The notes beneath the pieces were generated by a model. It had not been told where the DNA came from and ran no database searches. It saw nothing but the letters and a program-made list of their open reading frames with translations. A stretch of DNA of 51,035 nucleotides from Aureococcus anophagefferens (taxonomy: Eukaryota; Sar; Pelagophyceae; Pelagomonadales; Pelagomonadaceae): positions 732,257 through 783,291 of the forward strand of contig NW_008705562.1 of assembly GCF_000186865.1 (NCBI RefSeq), given 5' to 3'. Each line of letters starts with the position of its first letter. Position 1 is the first letter of the stretch. Both the position numbers and the translations under genes were made by a program. Positions 21,001-31,387 of the stretch are shown in pieces.

Positions 21001-24000
21001 TCGCGGCTCAGCTCCGGGTCCACCCCTGCCGCGCGGTCTGGGCCGCCGTGTCGCGCGCGGGCGCGTTCGACGCCGCGACGCAGGCGCGGGTCTGCGCGCG
21101 CGTCGCGCAGCACCCCGCCGCGGCCGCGCGCGGCGCCTGGTACTGGCGCGAGGCCGACGCGTCCAAGGTCGGCGACCACCGCGCGCGGCACCCGACGACG
21201 TTCCGGGAGCCGGACCTCGTGCCCTACTCGCGCGAGGACACGGCGGCGCTCGAGGCCGCGCGCGGCCGCGGCGACACGTTCCTCGCCCTGAAGACGCGGC
21301 GCGTCGACCTGCTCCTCATGGAGGAGCTCGACACGACCCTGCTGACGAAGAAGGCCGTCGCGCGCGTCGCCGAGGCCGCGCCCGACGCCGCCGCGCTGCC
21401 CGGCGACGTCGAGGCGACGGGCCTGCCGCGCCTCGAGCTCGACCCGGACGAGATCGTCGAGGTCGAGGAGGTGCGGGGCGCGTGGATGCTCGGCCGCGCC
21501 GTCAACACGCCCGCGGGCCGCGAGGCGCACCCGGGCTGGTCGAAGGCGCGCGGCTGGTTTTTGACGAAGAACGCGTTCCGCGTGAACCGGGGCGCGCGCG
21601 CGCTCGCGCCGCTCCGGGGCGTCGGCGACGCCGCGGCGCGCGACGGCCTCTTCGTCCTCGCCCAGCTCGCGGCGAGCCTCCACGTCGTCGCCCACGACTC
21701 GGGCGACGCGCGGGGCCCGCTCGAGGCCGCGCGCCTCGACGTATCGCGCAACGGCATCGTCCAGGAGCACAAGCCCGGCGCGTCCCTGCGGCGCAACGCG
21801 GACCTCGACGTCAAGCCGTCGGGCGCGCCGGGGTCCTTCGCCCACGTTTTAGCGTCCTGGATCGCGGAGCGGCGGACGCCCGTCGTCGCGCTCGAGGTCC
21901 GCGGCACGTGCAAGGACCTGAGCCAGCGGGGCGCGACGCTTTTAGGCGCGAGCCTCAAAGGGCGCGCGGCGTCCCTGCGGCGCTTCGACGTCCTGGACCG
22001 GCGGAGCGACCTGCCGCGGCACGTGCTCGACGCGCTCCTCGACGCCGCGGCGCTGCCGGACGGCGTGCTCGCGACGCTCTTCGCGGGGGCCAAGGCCCTC
22101 GGCGCGGAGACGGGCGCGCGGGCCATCCTCGCCTGCCGCGACGCGACGAAGCAGGACGCGCGCGTCGCCGCGCTCTCCGACGCGACCGCGCGGCTCGAGC
22201 TCGCGGCGCGGCGCGGCCGCGACGCGATGCCGCGGCCGGGCGCGGAGAGCGGCGGCGACGCCGTCTTCGTGCGGTTGGACGCGTCCGGGGCGCTGGAGGA
22301 GGCCCAGCTCGTGAGCTCCCTCGGCGAGACGTGGCACGTGCGGCGCTTCGGCGACACCGTGTCGTCGAGCTCGGACGCGATCAAGGTGCCGAAGCGCCGC
22401 GTGAAGCTCCGGGGCTACCGCGAGCGGCGCGTGCTCGAGCCCGGCGACGCCGTCGACGTGCGGCGGAGCGACGCGGACTACGGCAGCGGCGAGGAGGGCC
22501 TCGCGCGGAGCGCGTCCCTCGACTCGCTCGGCGACGACGCGCGCGCGGCGCCGGCGCGGCTCGCGCAGGGCTGGGTCAAGGCGCGGTTGGGCGGCGACTC
22601 CTACGCCGTCTTCATGGAGGCGAGCGACGACGACGTCTACTACGGCACGCGCGAGGACGGCGCCAAGGAGCTCGAGGGCGTCTTCGACCGGGCCGACATC
22701 TTCGCGGCGTTCGACGAGCCGCACGTCGCGGACGAGGCCGTGCGCGACGAGTACGCGGCGGCCTGGGCGTCGGGTCTGGCGGCCCTCGCGGCCCACGACG
22801 GCGCGGCGGCCGAGGCCTGCCGGTTGGGCCTCGCGGCGGACCGCCGCGTGGCCCTCGCGTCGCCGCGGAAGCGCGCGGCGCCGCGGAGCGGCGGCGAGCT
22901 CGAGCCCGCGGCCGAGGAGACGCGCGAGGAGGACTGGCGCGTCGACGCGCTCGACGGCGTGTTGGAGGCCTGCCGCGGCGCCTTCCGGTCCGCGCTCGCC
23001 GCGTCGCCGGAGGCGCTCGTCGTGGACTACTGGCGCGCGGACGGCCGCGACGCGTCGCCGAGCGACCGCATCGCCAAGGTCGCCGCGGTGCTCCAGCGGC
23101 AGCTGCTGCTCGAGTCGCAGCCGTCGCTGGACCGGGGCCCCGTGCTCGAGCTCGAGAGCGTCGCGCGCGTCGACCCGGACCCCCGCGTGGCCCGCGGCTT
23201 CGCCAGGGCGCTCAGCCGGTGCCGCAACCGCCACCGGCCGGACGCGGCCAAGACCGAGGAGACGCGGCGGACGCCGCAGCAGGACGCGGTGCTGCGGACG
23301 CTCGAGGCGCGGAAGACGGGGCTCGCGGGCGCGTCTTTAGCCGAGGGCTGGGACGACGGCGTCACGGTCTTCCACGGCGGCGAGCCGTCGAAGCTCCGGG
23401 CCGTCATGGACGACGGCTTCCGCGACGCGCGGTCGCGGCCCTACGAGGCGTCGCTGCCGCCCGGGCGGCTCAAGCTGAGCCTGCGGCGCTGCGCCGTCGT
23501 CGGCGACGGGGCGGCGAGGCTCGAGGACGTCGCCGTGTCCCTGACGTCGTCGATGAACGCGGGCACGGACGACGCGGCGCCCGAGGACGCGGGCGGCCGC
23601 GACGACGACGACGTCGCGGACGCGGCGACCGTGCTCCAGGGCATGGGCCTCGTGCCGAAGCGGCCCTTCGCGAAGCTCGCCGCGACGATCTCCCTGCCCG
23701 TGGCGTCCGGCGCGCTGCGCGTGGATTTGACCGTGAAGCCGACGCACTGCTTCAAGGCGCACGGCAGCGACCGCTTGCATTTCAAGGAGACGACGATCAC
23801 GGTGCCCGTCTACAGCTGCGCGCCCGACGGCCTCCAGGTGAACCCCGTCGACGGGGCGGCGATCCTGCCCTTCTGCGTCGACGTGCCCCTGGAACTGGCG
23901 TCGGGCGAGGAGGTCGACGACGTCGACCAGGGTGAGGGGCAGGGCGCGACGACGCCCGCGTCCGTGTCGCCGCGCGACGGCGCGGGCCACGTCGCGGGCC

Positions 24001-27000
24001 TGCGGAGCTCCTTCCACGGTCTCGCGGAGACCAAGGCGGCGGACCTCTACGTGCGCCTCGAGGGCGTGGCGACCATGCACTACGACATCCCCCCGGCGGA
24101 CTACGAGAAATCCGCGCGCGGCGGCCGGCGGACCTGGGGCAAGCACTACGGCCGCGGCCACTACACGTCGACGGAGCCGGCCTACGCGACGCTCTACAGC
24201 GCGGCCTTCGGGGGCGGCCACGCGGACAACGTGCTCGTCGACGTCGCGCACCACGCGAACGCGACGGGCCTCGCGAACCCGAAGATGGTGTCGCCGCGCG
24301 CGCCGCCGTCCAAGGTCGAGGTGTTGCGCGACTCGCTGTCCGTGTCCTTCTGGATGAAGCGGAGCTCCGCGCTGGATCTCGGGTCGCCGGCCTGCGTGCT
24401 CTCGACGAACCTGCGGCCCGCGACGGTGCCCGCGAACACCAGGGCAGCAAAAGAGAGCGAACTTCCCAACTTCAAAGGCTCATATCTCGGCCGTTTTCCA
24501 CTCGTTTCGGCTGATTTTTGGACGAGCGATCATCTCTCGGACCGGTCTTGAAGCGTGGATGCTGTTTCCGGAACGCGCGCGCGCGGAACACTCACGTTGA
24601 AGCGACGTTGAATCACCCTTGTGCTGCCCAGGCGAACACGGGCGAGGCGACGTTCGCGGAGACCATCGACGCGGACGACGTCTGCGGTGGGGTCGTGGTC
24701 TACGTCGACGGTCTGGGCCGCGTCAAGGCCCAGGTCGCGGGCGTCGTCGTCGGCGGGCGGGACGCGGACGAGGAGGTGAAGACGACGTTCCGCGTCGACG
24801 GCGACCGGCGGACGAACGAGGACGAGTGGTGGCACGTCGCCGTCGTCTTCGACGGCGACGACGCGCGCTGCAAGATCTACATGAACGGCGACCTCGACGG
24901 GTCGAACTCGCCGCACCTGGCCGTGCACGCGCTCGGCGCCGACGCGGGCGCGACGCACCGCGTGGGCCACGCGGAGCTGCGGTGCGCCATCAAGGCCGCG
25001 GACGTCTGCGTCGGCGGCTGGCGGCCCGACGGCGAGTCAAGGGATGGCGCGTTCCGCGGGGAACTGCGGCGCGTGCGCCTCCACGCGGGCGCGCTCGACG
25101 CCGTCGCCGTCGGCCGCTGTGCCGAATTCAAATCTTCAACTCGACTTCAATGTGAGCGTACGCAAATGTTTCGACGCAACTTCTTTGGCTTTGCTTCGAG
25201 AACTCGATGAGAGCGATCGATTCGTCCAAAAATCAGCCGAATCGACTTCGATTTGACCGAGCTAGAGAATTCTCAAGTTTGGTCAGGACCACCCAAACCA
25301 GTGGTTGAATTCGGCACAGGTCGGCCACGAGGTCGCGTCGGGCGTGCCCGGGCTCCGGGACGCGGACGCGAGCGTCGCGGACCTCGAGGCGCTGGGCGTC
25401 TCCTGCACGACGGGCGGCGCGTCCTTCGAGGTCGTCGCGGGCGTCGCGGCCGTCGGCCGGCCCTACGGCGCGACGCGCTTCGCGGACATGTTCGACGGCG
25501 AGCGCGCGTCGGGCCTCGACGACGCGCCGCTGGATTTCGGCCACGACGCCGTCTACGCGCTGGTGCGGCCCGTGTCCGAGGTGCGGGGCACGGTCGAGCG
25601 GCTGCTGCCCGTGAAGCGCGAGCGCGTCCGCCGCGAGCGCGTCGCGGAGGTGACCTTGAAGGGCAAGCAGCCGGGCCTCCGGAAGGGCTACAGCCGCCAC
25701 TTCCTCGTGAACAAGCCCGTCGTCGCGACGTCGACGACGATGCACACGCACTTCGAGCCCGTGACGGAGCCGGACGTCTTCCACACCTGGGTGTCGGCGC
25801 ACGACGCGACGCGCGGCGACCTCTTCGCCGCGGCCGACGAGCTCGTGCTCCGCGACGCCGCCGCGTTCCTGCCGACCTACATCCTGCGCGTGCGGCCGCG
25901 GAACCAGCAGGACAGCGTCGACGAGGGGCGCCAGGCGGCGATCGTCGACGAGGAGCACGCGGACGTCGTCGACGACGGCGACGACGTCGCCGCGCTCCTC
26001 GCGAAGCAGGGGCCTGTGTGGAAATCAAATCTTCAACCCGACTTCAATGTGCGCGTAATCGAATGGATTGGACCAGATTCTTTCGCTGTGCTTCGAGGAC
26101 TCGACGAGAGCAATCGACCCGTCCAAAAATCAGCCGAATCGACGTCGATTTGACCGAGATAGAGAGTTCTGAAGTTTGGTGGGGACCCCCCAAACCAGTG
26201 GTTGATTTCCACACAGGCAGGCGCGCGTCGACGCCTTCGTCGCGGCCAAGGTCGGGGCCCACGGCGGCGCCGCCGACCCCCGGGCCTGGCGGCCCTTCCC
26301 GCTGCGGCGGCGCCTCGCGCGCGAGGCCGACGGCCTCTTCGCGGACGCCTACGCGCTGCACCGCGACGTCTCGGACCTCCGGCGGCGCGTCGACGCCGCG
26401 GCGTCCAAGACCGAGGAGCGGTCGGGGAGCGCCGAGTACGGCTGGTGGAGCGTCGGCGCGGCGGCGCAGCAGCCCGACGAGGCCGACGAGCTCTTCGTCT
26501 GGCACCGGCGGTCCGGCGCGCTCCGGAGCGCCGCGGTCGTGCGGCGCCGCGGCGACGGCCAGGTCGACGTGCGCCTCGACGACGGCGAGCGCGTCGGCGC
26601 CGTCGACGCGTTCCTGGCGCGGTCCGCGGGCGACGTCGTGCCCGCGGGCGCGCTCGCGGCCGTCGACCTCCTGTGCCTGGGCCACGGCGGCGGCGACAAG
26701 ACGAAGTTCACGGTCGCGCTCGCCAGGGTCGCGCCGGGCCACGGCGACCACCCGGCGCTGGGCGCCGTGCGCGAGCTCACGGTGGCGCAGTCGTCGGCGG
26801 AGAACGTGCTGCGGCGCCTCGCGAGCCGGCCGCAGGCCGCGTGGACGGAGCCGCAGCAGGCCTGGCTCGGCCTCGTGCGGAGTTTGGTCGACCGGCGCCA
26901 CGACAACCACGCGGACGCGGCGCACCGCCTCGCCGCCTTCCTCGAGGCGGGCGCGGCCGACGTCGACGCGGCGACGCGCGACTTTGCCGCGCGCGCGGCG

Positions 27001-30000
27001 GCCGTCGCGGGCGCCGCCGCGGCGCTCCGCGCGCGCGCGCGCGGCGTCGCCGACGTGCTCGCGACCTGCGGCTCCTCGGACTGGGCGGGCCTCTGCGACG
27101 GCGGCGGCAACACGCTCGTCCACATCGTCGCGGGCACGTGCGGCGCGCTCCGGGACGCCTGGGGCGGCGCGAGCCCGCGGCGGTCCGAGCCCGTGTCCGT
27201 CGCGATGGCGTCGGCCGCGGCGCTCGCGCGGAGCGCGGCGGCGCGCTACGACACCGTCGGCCTCGTCGTGCGGCGGCTGGGTCTGGCCCCGAGCGACGTC
27301 ACGCCGGCGCTCAAGCGCCTCCACGCGGCGCTGAAGGCCGTCGGCGCGTCGCTCGACGGCGCCGTCGGCGCCTGGGAGCGGTCCGCGGCGGACGCCGAGG
27401 CCGCGGTCGTCGCGGAGGCGCAGCGGCTCTGCGACGCGGCCTTCGCGTCGCGGGGCGCCGCCGTGGCGCGCGGGGACTTTGGCCACCTCGTCAACGAGCA
27501 CGACGAGACCGCCGCGGAGGCCATCGAGCAGAGCGGCCTCCTCGAGCTCGCCGGCCACGACGAGGGCCACGAGGCCCACCGCGGCAGCATGGTCGACGGG
27601 GAGCCCGGCGCGCCGCCCCCGTCGACGTTGCACATCCCGACGAACCTGCACCACCTCGGGGCGGCCCCGCGGCTCCCGCCGCACGTGCGGCTCCACCACG
27701 CGCGCAAGGCCTACCACCTCGCGGGCCGCCGCGCGGCGCACCGCGCGGCGAACGCGCTCTCGCGCGCGCCCTACGCGAGCCGCTACGGCCCCGCGCTCCT
27801 CGCCGCGGGCGGGCGGTCCGCGTGCCTCCTCCACGGCGCGCGCTTCGACGCCGCCGTCGCGCGGCGCGTGCCCCGGTGGCAGCGCGGGTTCCCCGACGGC
27901 GACGAGGCGCGCGCGGACCACGACTACGCGTCCTGGACGGGCGCCGTGCAGCACGCGACGTCGCTGAGCGCATTACTAGAACGCTGCGAGGGCCACCGGC
28001 CGAGCTTCGAGGCCGCCGTCGACTGCCTCGCCGCGGCCACGAACGCGCGCGCCGCGAAGCGCGCGCCCCTCAAGGAGCGGCTGAGCTGCGTCGAGAAGAT
28101 GACGCGCCAGGCGAAGACGCTCGGCGACCCGCGGCGCATCCTGGCGCGGACCCACGAGTCGAGCGTGAAACATCTGACGGACGTGCTCCGCGCGACGCTC
28201 GCCTACGACACCGTCGGCGCGTGCGCGGACGCGCTCGAGGCCATCCTCGACCCGGAGGCCTGGCGGTCGCCCGCGGACTGGCCCGGCGCGGCGCCGTCGC
28301 CCCTGGGCGACCGCGTCAAGGTCGTCGCCGCGAAGCACGGCTTCCTCGAGAGCAGCGGCGGCTACCGCCACGCGACGGTCATTTTAAGGCTGGGCGGCGA
28401 CCGGCGCCTCAAGGAGTTCGGCGAGGCCAACGTCAAGGACTTTGTGGTCGCCGAGCTGCAGCTGACGACGGCGCGGCAGCTCGAGGACGTCGCGCGGTAC
28501 GGGGCAGCACAAGAGAGCGACATTCCCAACTTCAAAGGCTCCTATCTCGGCCGTTTTCCACTCGTTTCGGCTGATTTTTGGACGAGCGATCATCTCTCGG
28601 AACGGTCTCGAAGCGTGAATGCTTTTCCCGGAACGCGCGCGCGCGGAACGCTCACGTTGAAGCGACGTTGAATCTCTCTTGTCCTGCCCAGGCGCGGTAC
28701 CACGCGGAGTACGCGGCGCACCGCGGCGACACGCGCCGGTTCCGCGCGGCGACGCCCCTGCGCTGCGCCCTCGGCGAGCTCGCGCCGGGCGCGCTCCTCG
28801 ACGAGCTCTGCGCGGGGCTCGCGGCGCGGCGGCCCAAAGTCGGCGCGTCCGTCGTCGTCGGCGGCGCGACGCGGACCGTCGCGGCGTCGGCGGGCCCGGG
28901 CGTCCTCGCGGACGACACGGGCGACGAGTTCGAGGCCGGCGCCGTCGTCGCCGTCGACGGCGCGCCCGTCGGCGAGTGCTTCGCCGCGGACCCGGACCCG
29001 GCGAGCCTCGAGGCGCGCTGGGGCGGTAGAGGGTTGGCGTTCGCGATCGGCGAGGACGTCGAGGCGCGCGGCGGCGCACCGGGCGTCGTCGCGTCGTTAA
29101 GCTACGAGGACGGCACCTACGAGGTGGCGTCCAAGGGAAACGTAAAGCGCGTGCGCGACGCGGACCTGCGGCGGCCCCTCGGGGACCGCAAGTTCCTCGG
29201 GCGCCGCGACGGCGACGACCTCGCGGCGACGTACGGCGGCGGGGGGCCCTTCGACGCCGCGCGAGCCCCCGGCGGCGTGCGCTTCGAGGCCCACGGCGAC
29301 GACGCGCCGCGGCTGCAGGTGCTCAAGGTCGCCGCGGGTTTGCTCGCGGACTTCGACGCGGAGGATTTGGGCGAGCTCGCGGCCGCGGACGCGGACCGGC
29401 TTCTGCGGGCGGCGCTCGAGCTCGGGCGCGCGTTCCTGGCGACGGAGGCGCACCGGCCGCCGCGGGGCGGCGTGCCCGGGCGCCTCCTCGCGGGGCTCTG
29501 CGGCTGCGCGCTCCACAACGACCTCGCGGCGAAGCTCCGCGCGCCGCTCCTGGACGCGGAGGCGACGGACGACGCGGCCGTCGCGTCGCGGCTCGGCGCG
29601 CTCCTCGAGCACGGCCGCGGGGGGTCCGTCGTCGACGACAGGCTCGCCGCTAGGCTCCGGGCCTTCGCGCGCGACTTGGGCGACGTCAGCGACCGGTCGC
29701 ACCACGTCGCGCGCTGCGCCGCGGCCAACGCCGTGTCCTGCCTCTGCCGCCTCGCGGGGCGCCACATCAGCGGCCACCACTCGACCCACGCCTTCCACGG
29801 CCGGCGGCACCACGACGCGGCGGGCCACGACGCGACGTGCCCCGCGCACCACTCGCGCGACGCGCACTGCGACGACGACCACCACCTCGCGCACCCCTGC
29901 GCCGCCGCGACGGCGACCCACGGCCACAAGGCCAAGCTCTGGGACGCGGCCGCCGACGCGTTCCAGCGCCTCAAGGAAATTCGCAGAATGTCCACCGGAT

Positions 30001-30035
30001 TGTCGACGCACGCGATCAAGCGCGAGGCCTCCTAG
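12085..30035 (+). CDS. giant multidomain protein: RelA/SpoT-like, LRR, WD40, LamG-like (5574 aa)
   Basis: Seven exons (12085-13197, 13394-20037, 20246-24431, 24632-25108, 25320-26005, 26217-28491, 28692-30035) sum to 16725 nt and stay open throughout. Approximate residues: 1-480 helical; 510-680 RelA/SpoT-like nucleotidyltransferase segment (IDLSRASIVCG, GYRDIQLVVKFRG, LCELQVHL); 710-1650 leucine-rich repeats; 2020-2310 seven WD40 repeats (e.g. GVAFSPDGTRVATASQDHT); 2325-2460 SH3/Tudor-like strands; 2490-2655 more LRR; about 3620-3930 a possible ADP-ribosyltransferase-like region (VFHGGEPSKLRAVMDDGF, GRGHYTSTEPAYATLY); 3945-4135 LamG-like (SVSFWMKR, EWWHVAVVFDG); 4990-5145 a second, degenerate RelA/SpoT-like segment (LTDVLRATLAYDTVGA, GYRHATVILRLGG, VVAELQLT); 5480-5540 His-rich tail. 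There is no signal peptide. A signalling or sensing scaffold is plausible; no function is known. All six introns are introners. It could be two genes, but nothing in the sequence breaks it. Confidence 0.8.
13198..13393 (+). mobile_element. introner element A4 (giant gene, intron 1)
   Basis: A 196-nt intron. The flanking direct repeat is unusually long, GTGCTGAGCCGCG (13198-13210 and 13394-13406). It contains the usual 8 bp plus five more, perhaps by chance or by conversion. The right end reads TTTTCCCGCCCAG. Splicing gives Glu-Met-Val-Leu-Ser in phase 0. Confidence 0.93.
20038..20245 (+). mobile_element. introner element A5, diverged copy (giant gene, intron 2)
   Basis: A 208-nt intron and the most decayed long copy. 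Only GTGC of the target duplication still matches (GTGCTTCG against GTGCGCGG). The inner core (CTCGTTTCGGCTGATTCTTG) remains recognisable. Both ends have changed to GCGCGGGAC and TCCCGCGCAG, which still pair with each other. Splicing gives Asp-Ala-Thr-Cys-Ala-Val in phase 2. Confidence 0.85.
24432..24631 (+). mobile_element. introner element A6, GC donor (giant gene, intron 3)
   Basis: A 200-nt intron with perfect 8-bp duplication GCGAACAC (24432-24439 and 24632-24639). The ends are CAGGGCAGCAAAAG and TTGTGCTGCCCAG. Exact restoration of Val-Pro-Ala-Asn-Thr needs a GC donor. A GT six bases upstream (24426) would also splice in frame but would delete Val-Pro. Confidence 0.9.
25109..25319 (-). 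mobile_element. introner element B1 (giant gene, intron 4)
   Basis: A 211-nt intron of subfamily B. The duplication is GTCGGCCG/GTCGGCCA. The 15-bp terminal inverted repeat is perfect: CTGTGCCGAATTCAA and TTGAATTCGGCACAG. The core reads GTCCAAAAATCAGCCGAATC, the same as subfamily A in the opposite direction. Splicing gives Ala-Val-Ala-Val-Gly-His. Confidence 0.94.
26006..26216 (-). mobile_element. introner element B2, obligatory GC donor (giant gene, intron 5)
   Basis: A 211-nt intron. The duplication is GCAGGGGC/GCAGGCGC. The 15-bp terminal inverted repeat is perfect but differs from B1: CTGTGTGGAAATCAA and TTGATTTCCACACAG. Frame logic requires phase 2 (AA|G CAG). No GT I can find nearby has that phase, so GC-AG splicing is needed to read Ala-Lys-Gln-Ala-Arg. 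Confidence 0.92.
28492..28691 (+). mobile_element. introner element A7, GC donor (giant gene, intron 6)
   Basis: A 200-nt intron with duplication GCGCGGTA(C) (28492-28500 and 28692-28700). The ends are CGGGGCAGCACAAGAGA and TCTCTTGTCCTGCCCAG. Exact restoration of Val-Ala-Arg-Tyr-His needs the GC donor. The GT at 28489 would work in frame but lose one valine. Confidence 0.9.
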
Positions 30036-30037
30036 GT

Positions 30038-30120
30038 CCCCTGCGGCGCACTTCACAGAAACCCCCTCCCCCCCCCCCGAATTCGAAACGAAGCGCGAGG
30101 GCACCGCGCCCTGCAGCGCA
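30038..30120 (+). repeat. downstream (3'-flank) element, copy 2
   Basis: Begins 2 nt after the giant gene's stop. Block order: CCCTGCGGCGCAC, poly-C run (30062-30078), AAGCGCGAGGGC, CCCTGCAGCGCA. It lies between convergent genes. Confidence 0.5.
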
Positions 30121-30148
30121 CATTAAATCTGTCGTACTGGGCCGGGCG

Positions 30149-31129
30149 TCACGCGGCGTAGCGCGCCGGGCCCTGGCGGACGTCGCCGTAGCCCTCGAGG
30201 TCCCGGACGTCGTCGACGCTGCCGAGGAAGAGGGGGACTCTCTCGTGGAGCTCGGCGACGGGCACGTCGAGGACGTTGCCGGCGCCGTCCGACGCGTAGG
30301 CGCCCGCGCCTTCGGCGACGAGCGCGAGCGGCGCGGCCTCGTAGAGGAGCCGGAGGTGCGGCCGCGGGTTGCCCGCCCAGCCGCCCTTGAGCAGCGTCCG
30401 GTGGACGTCGGCGACGAGCGCGCAGACGTAGCGCGACGAGTACTTGGCGCTCGCCGGCGTCGCGCCGCGCTTCGCGTCCGCGACCCAGCGCCGCAGCCCC
30501 GGCGGCCAGTCCGGCTCGCGCGCGTCGTTGAGCGAGTAGTAGGGCCCGCGGCGCGGCGCGACGACGGCGCCCGCGTCGCGGAACTCGCCGCGGGCGAGGA
30601 CGAAGCGCCGCGCGGGGCCGCCGGCCCGCGCGACGACGAGCTCCGTCGAGGCGCTGTAGAGCGCGTAGCCCGCGGCCGCGAGCGCGTCGCGGCCGCTGCG
30701 GCCGACGAACCCTCCGCCGCGGTACGCGCCGAAGATCGTGCCCGTGGGCAGGCTCGCGTCGAGGTTGCTCGAGCCGTCGAGCGGGTCGAAGGCGACGGAG
30801 TAGGACTTGCCCGCGGCGCCGGCGATCTCCGCGTCCGCCTCCTCGGACGCGAGCGACGCCGCGAGCGGCCGCAGCGCGGCCGTCATCGCGGCGTCGCACC
30901 AGACGTCCATCGGCTGCTGCGCCTCGCCCTGGACGTTGACGGACCGCGTCTCCGTCTGATCCGTGAGCGGGAGCGTCGCGAGGCGGTCGGCGATGGCCAC
31001 GCAGCAATCGGCCGTCGCCTCGACGATGGCCACGAGCTCCACGTCCCATTTCTCGCGGTGCAGCGCGGCTCGGAGCGTCGGCTGCAGCGCTGCGGCGCCG
31101 GCGACGCACAAGAGGAGGAGTCTATTCAT
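30149..31129 (-). CDS. fructose-1,6-bisphosphatase-family sugar phosphatase
   Basis: A 326-residue enzyme of the class I FBPase/inositol-phosphatase superfamily. These remove the C1 phosphate of fructose-1,6-bisphosphate (or of sedoheptulose bisphosphate) in gluconeogenesis or the Calvin cycle. The metal-binding signature FDPLDGSSNLD is intact, preceded by SEEADAEI (the acidic loop) and followed by GTIFGAYRGGG. YSSRYVCALVADVHRTLLKGG and RLLYEAAPLALVAEGAGAYA are the typical active-site and C-terminal blocks. From the ATG at 31129 the protein starts MNRLLLLCVAGAAALQP, a signal-peptide-like segment, suggesting entry to the secretory route. In algae with complex plastids that can be the first step of plastid import. 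I do not see a clear aromatic at the predicted cleavage site. An earlier ATG at 31186 is less likely. Divergent from the gene at 31388. Confidence 0.87.
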   Translation of the reverse strand: MNRLLLLCVAGAAALQPTLRAALHREKWDVELVAIVEATADCCVAIADRLATLPLTDQTETRSVNVQGEAQQPMDVWCDAAMTAALRPLAASLASEEADAEIAGAAGKSYSVAFDPLDGSSNLDASLPTGTIFGAYRGGGFVGRSGRDALAAAGYALYSASTELVVARAGGPARRFVLARGEFRDAGAVVAPRRGPYYSLNDAREPDWPPGLRRWVADAKRGATPASAKYSSRYVCALVADVHRTLLKGGWAGNPRPHLRLLYEAAPLALVAEGAGAYASDGAGNVLDVPVAELHERVPLFLGSVDDVRDLEGYGDVRQGPARYAA

Positions 31130-31362
31130 TGGTGCCAGCGAGGAGTCGATTGCGAGCGCTGAGGCAACGCCTTGAGCTGATGGCAAGCACTGCTTGGTAC
31201 GCTACGAGCGCTGCATGCCGCAGCGTCTATTCGAGCTCATGCGCTCTGCGCGTGGGCCAGCTCGAGCGGCACCGTGGCGTAAACTTTCCGTCAAACGTAT
31301 CGAACATAAATCCGTCCTCAACCGTCGTTGCCGACCCCGACTGTGAGACTGATTATTCGACC

Positions 31363-31372
31363 GGGGCTGCCC
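31363..31372 (+). promoter_or_regulatory. GGGCTGCCC start-proximal motif
   Basis: GGGGCTGCCC ends 15 nt before the ATG at 31388, in the 258-nt divergent promoter shared with the phosphatase gene. Confidence 0.45.
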
Positions 31373-31387
31373 ATCCGTTCCGGCAGC

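Noticed and set aside
5996..28691. Recurring peptide LGRFPLVSADFWTSDHLS in frames crossing several genes, which could look like a conserved domain
   Set aside because: It is the translation of the introner core. It occurs only where an element interrupts a gene and disappears on splicing.
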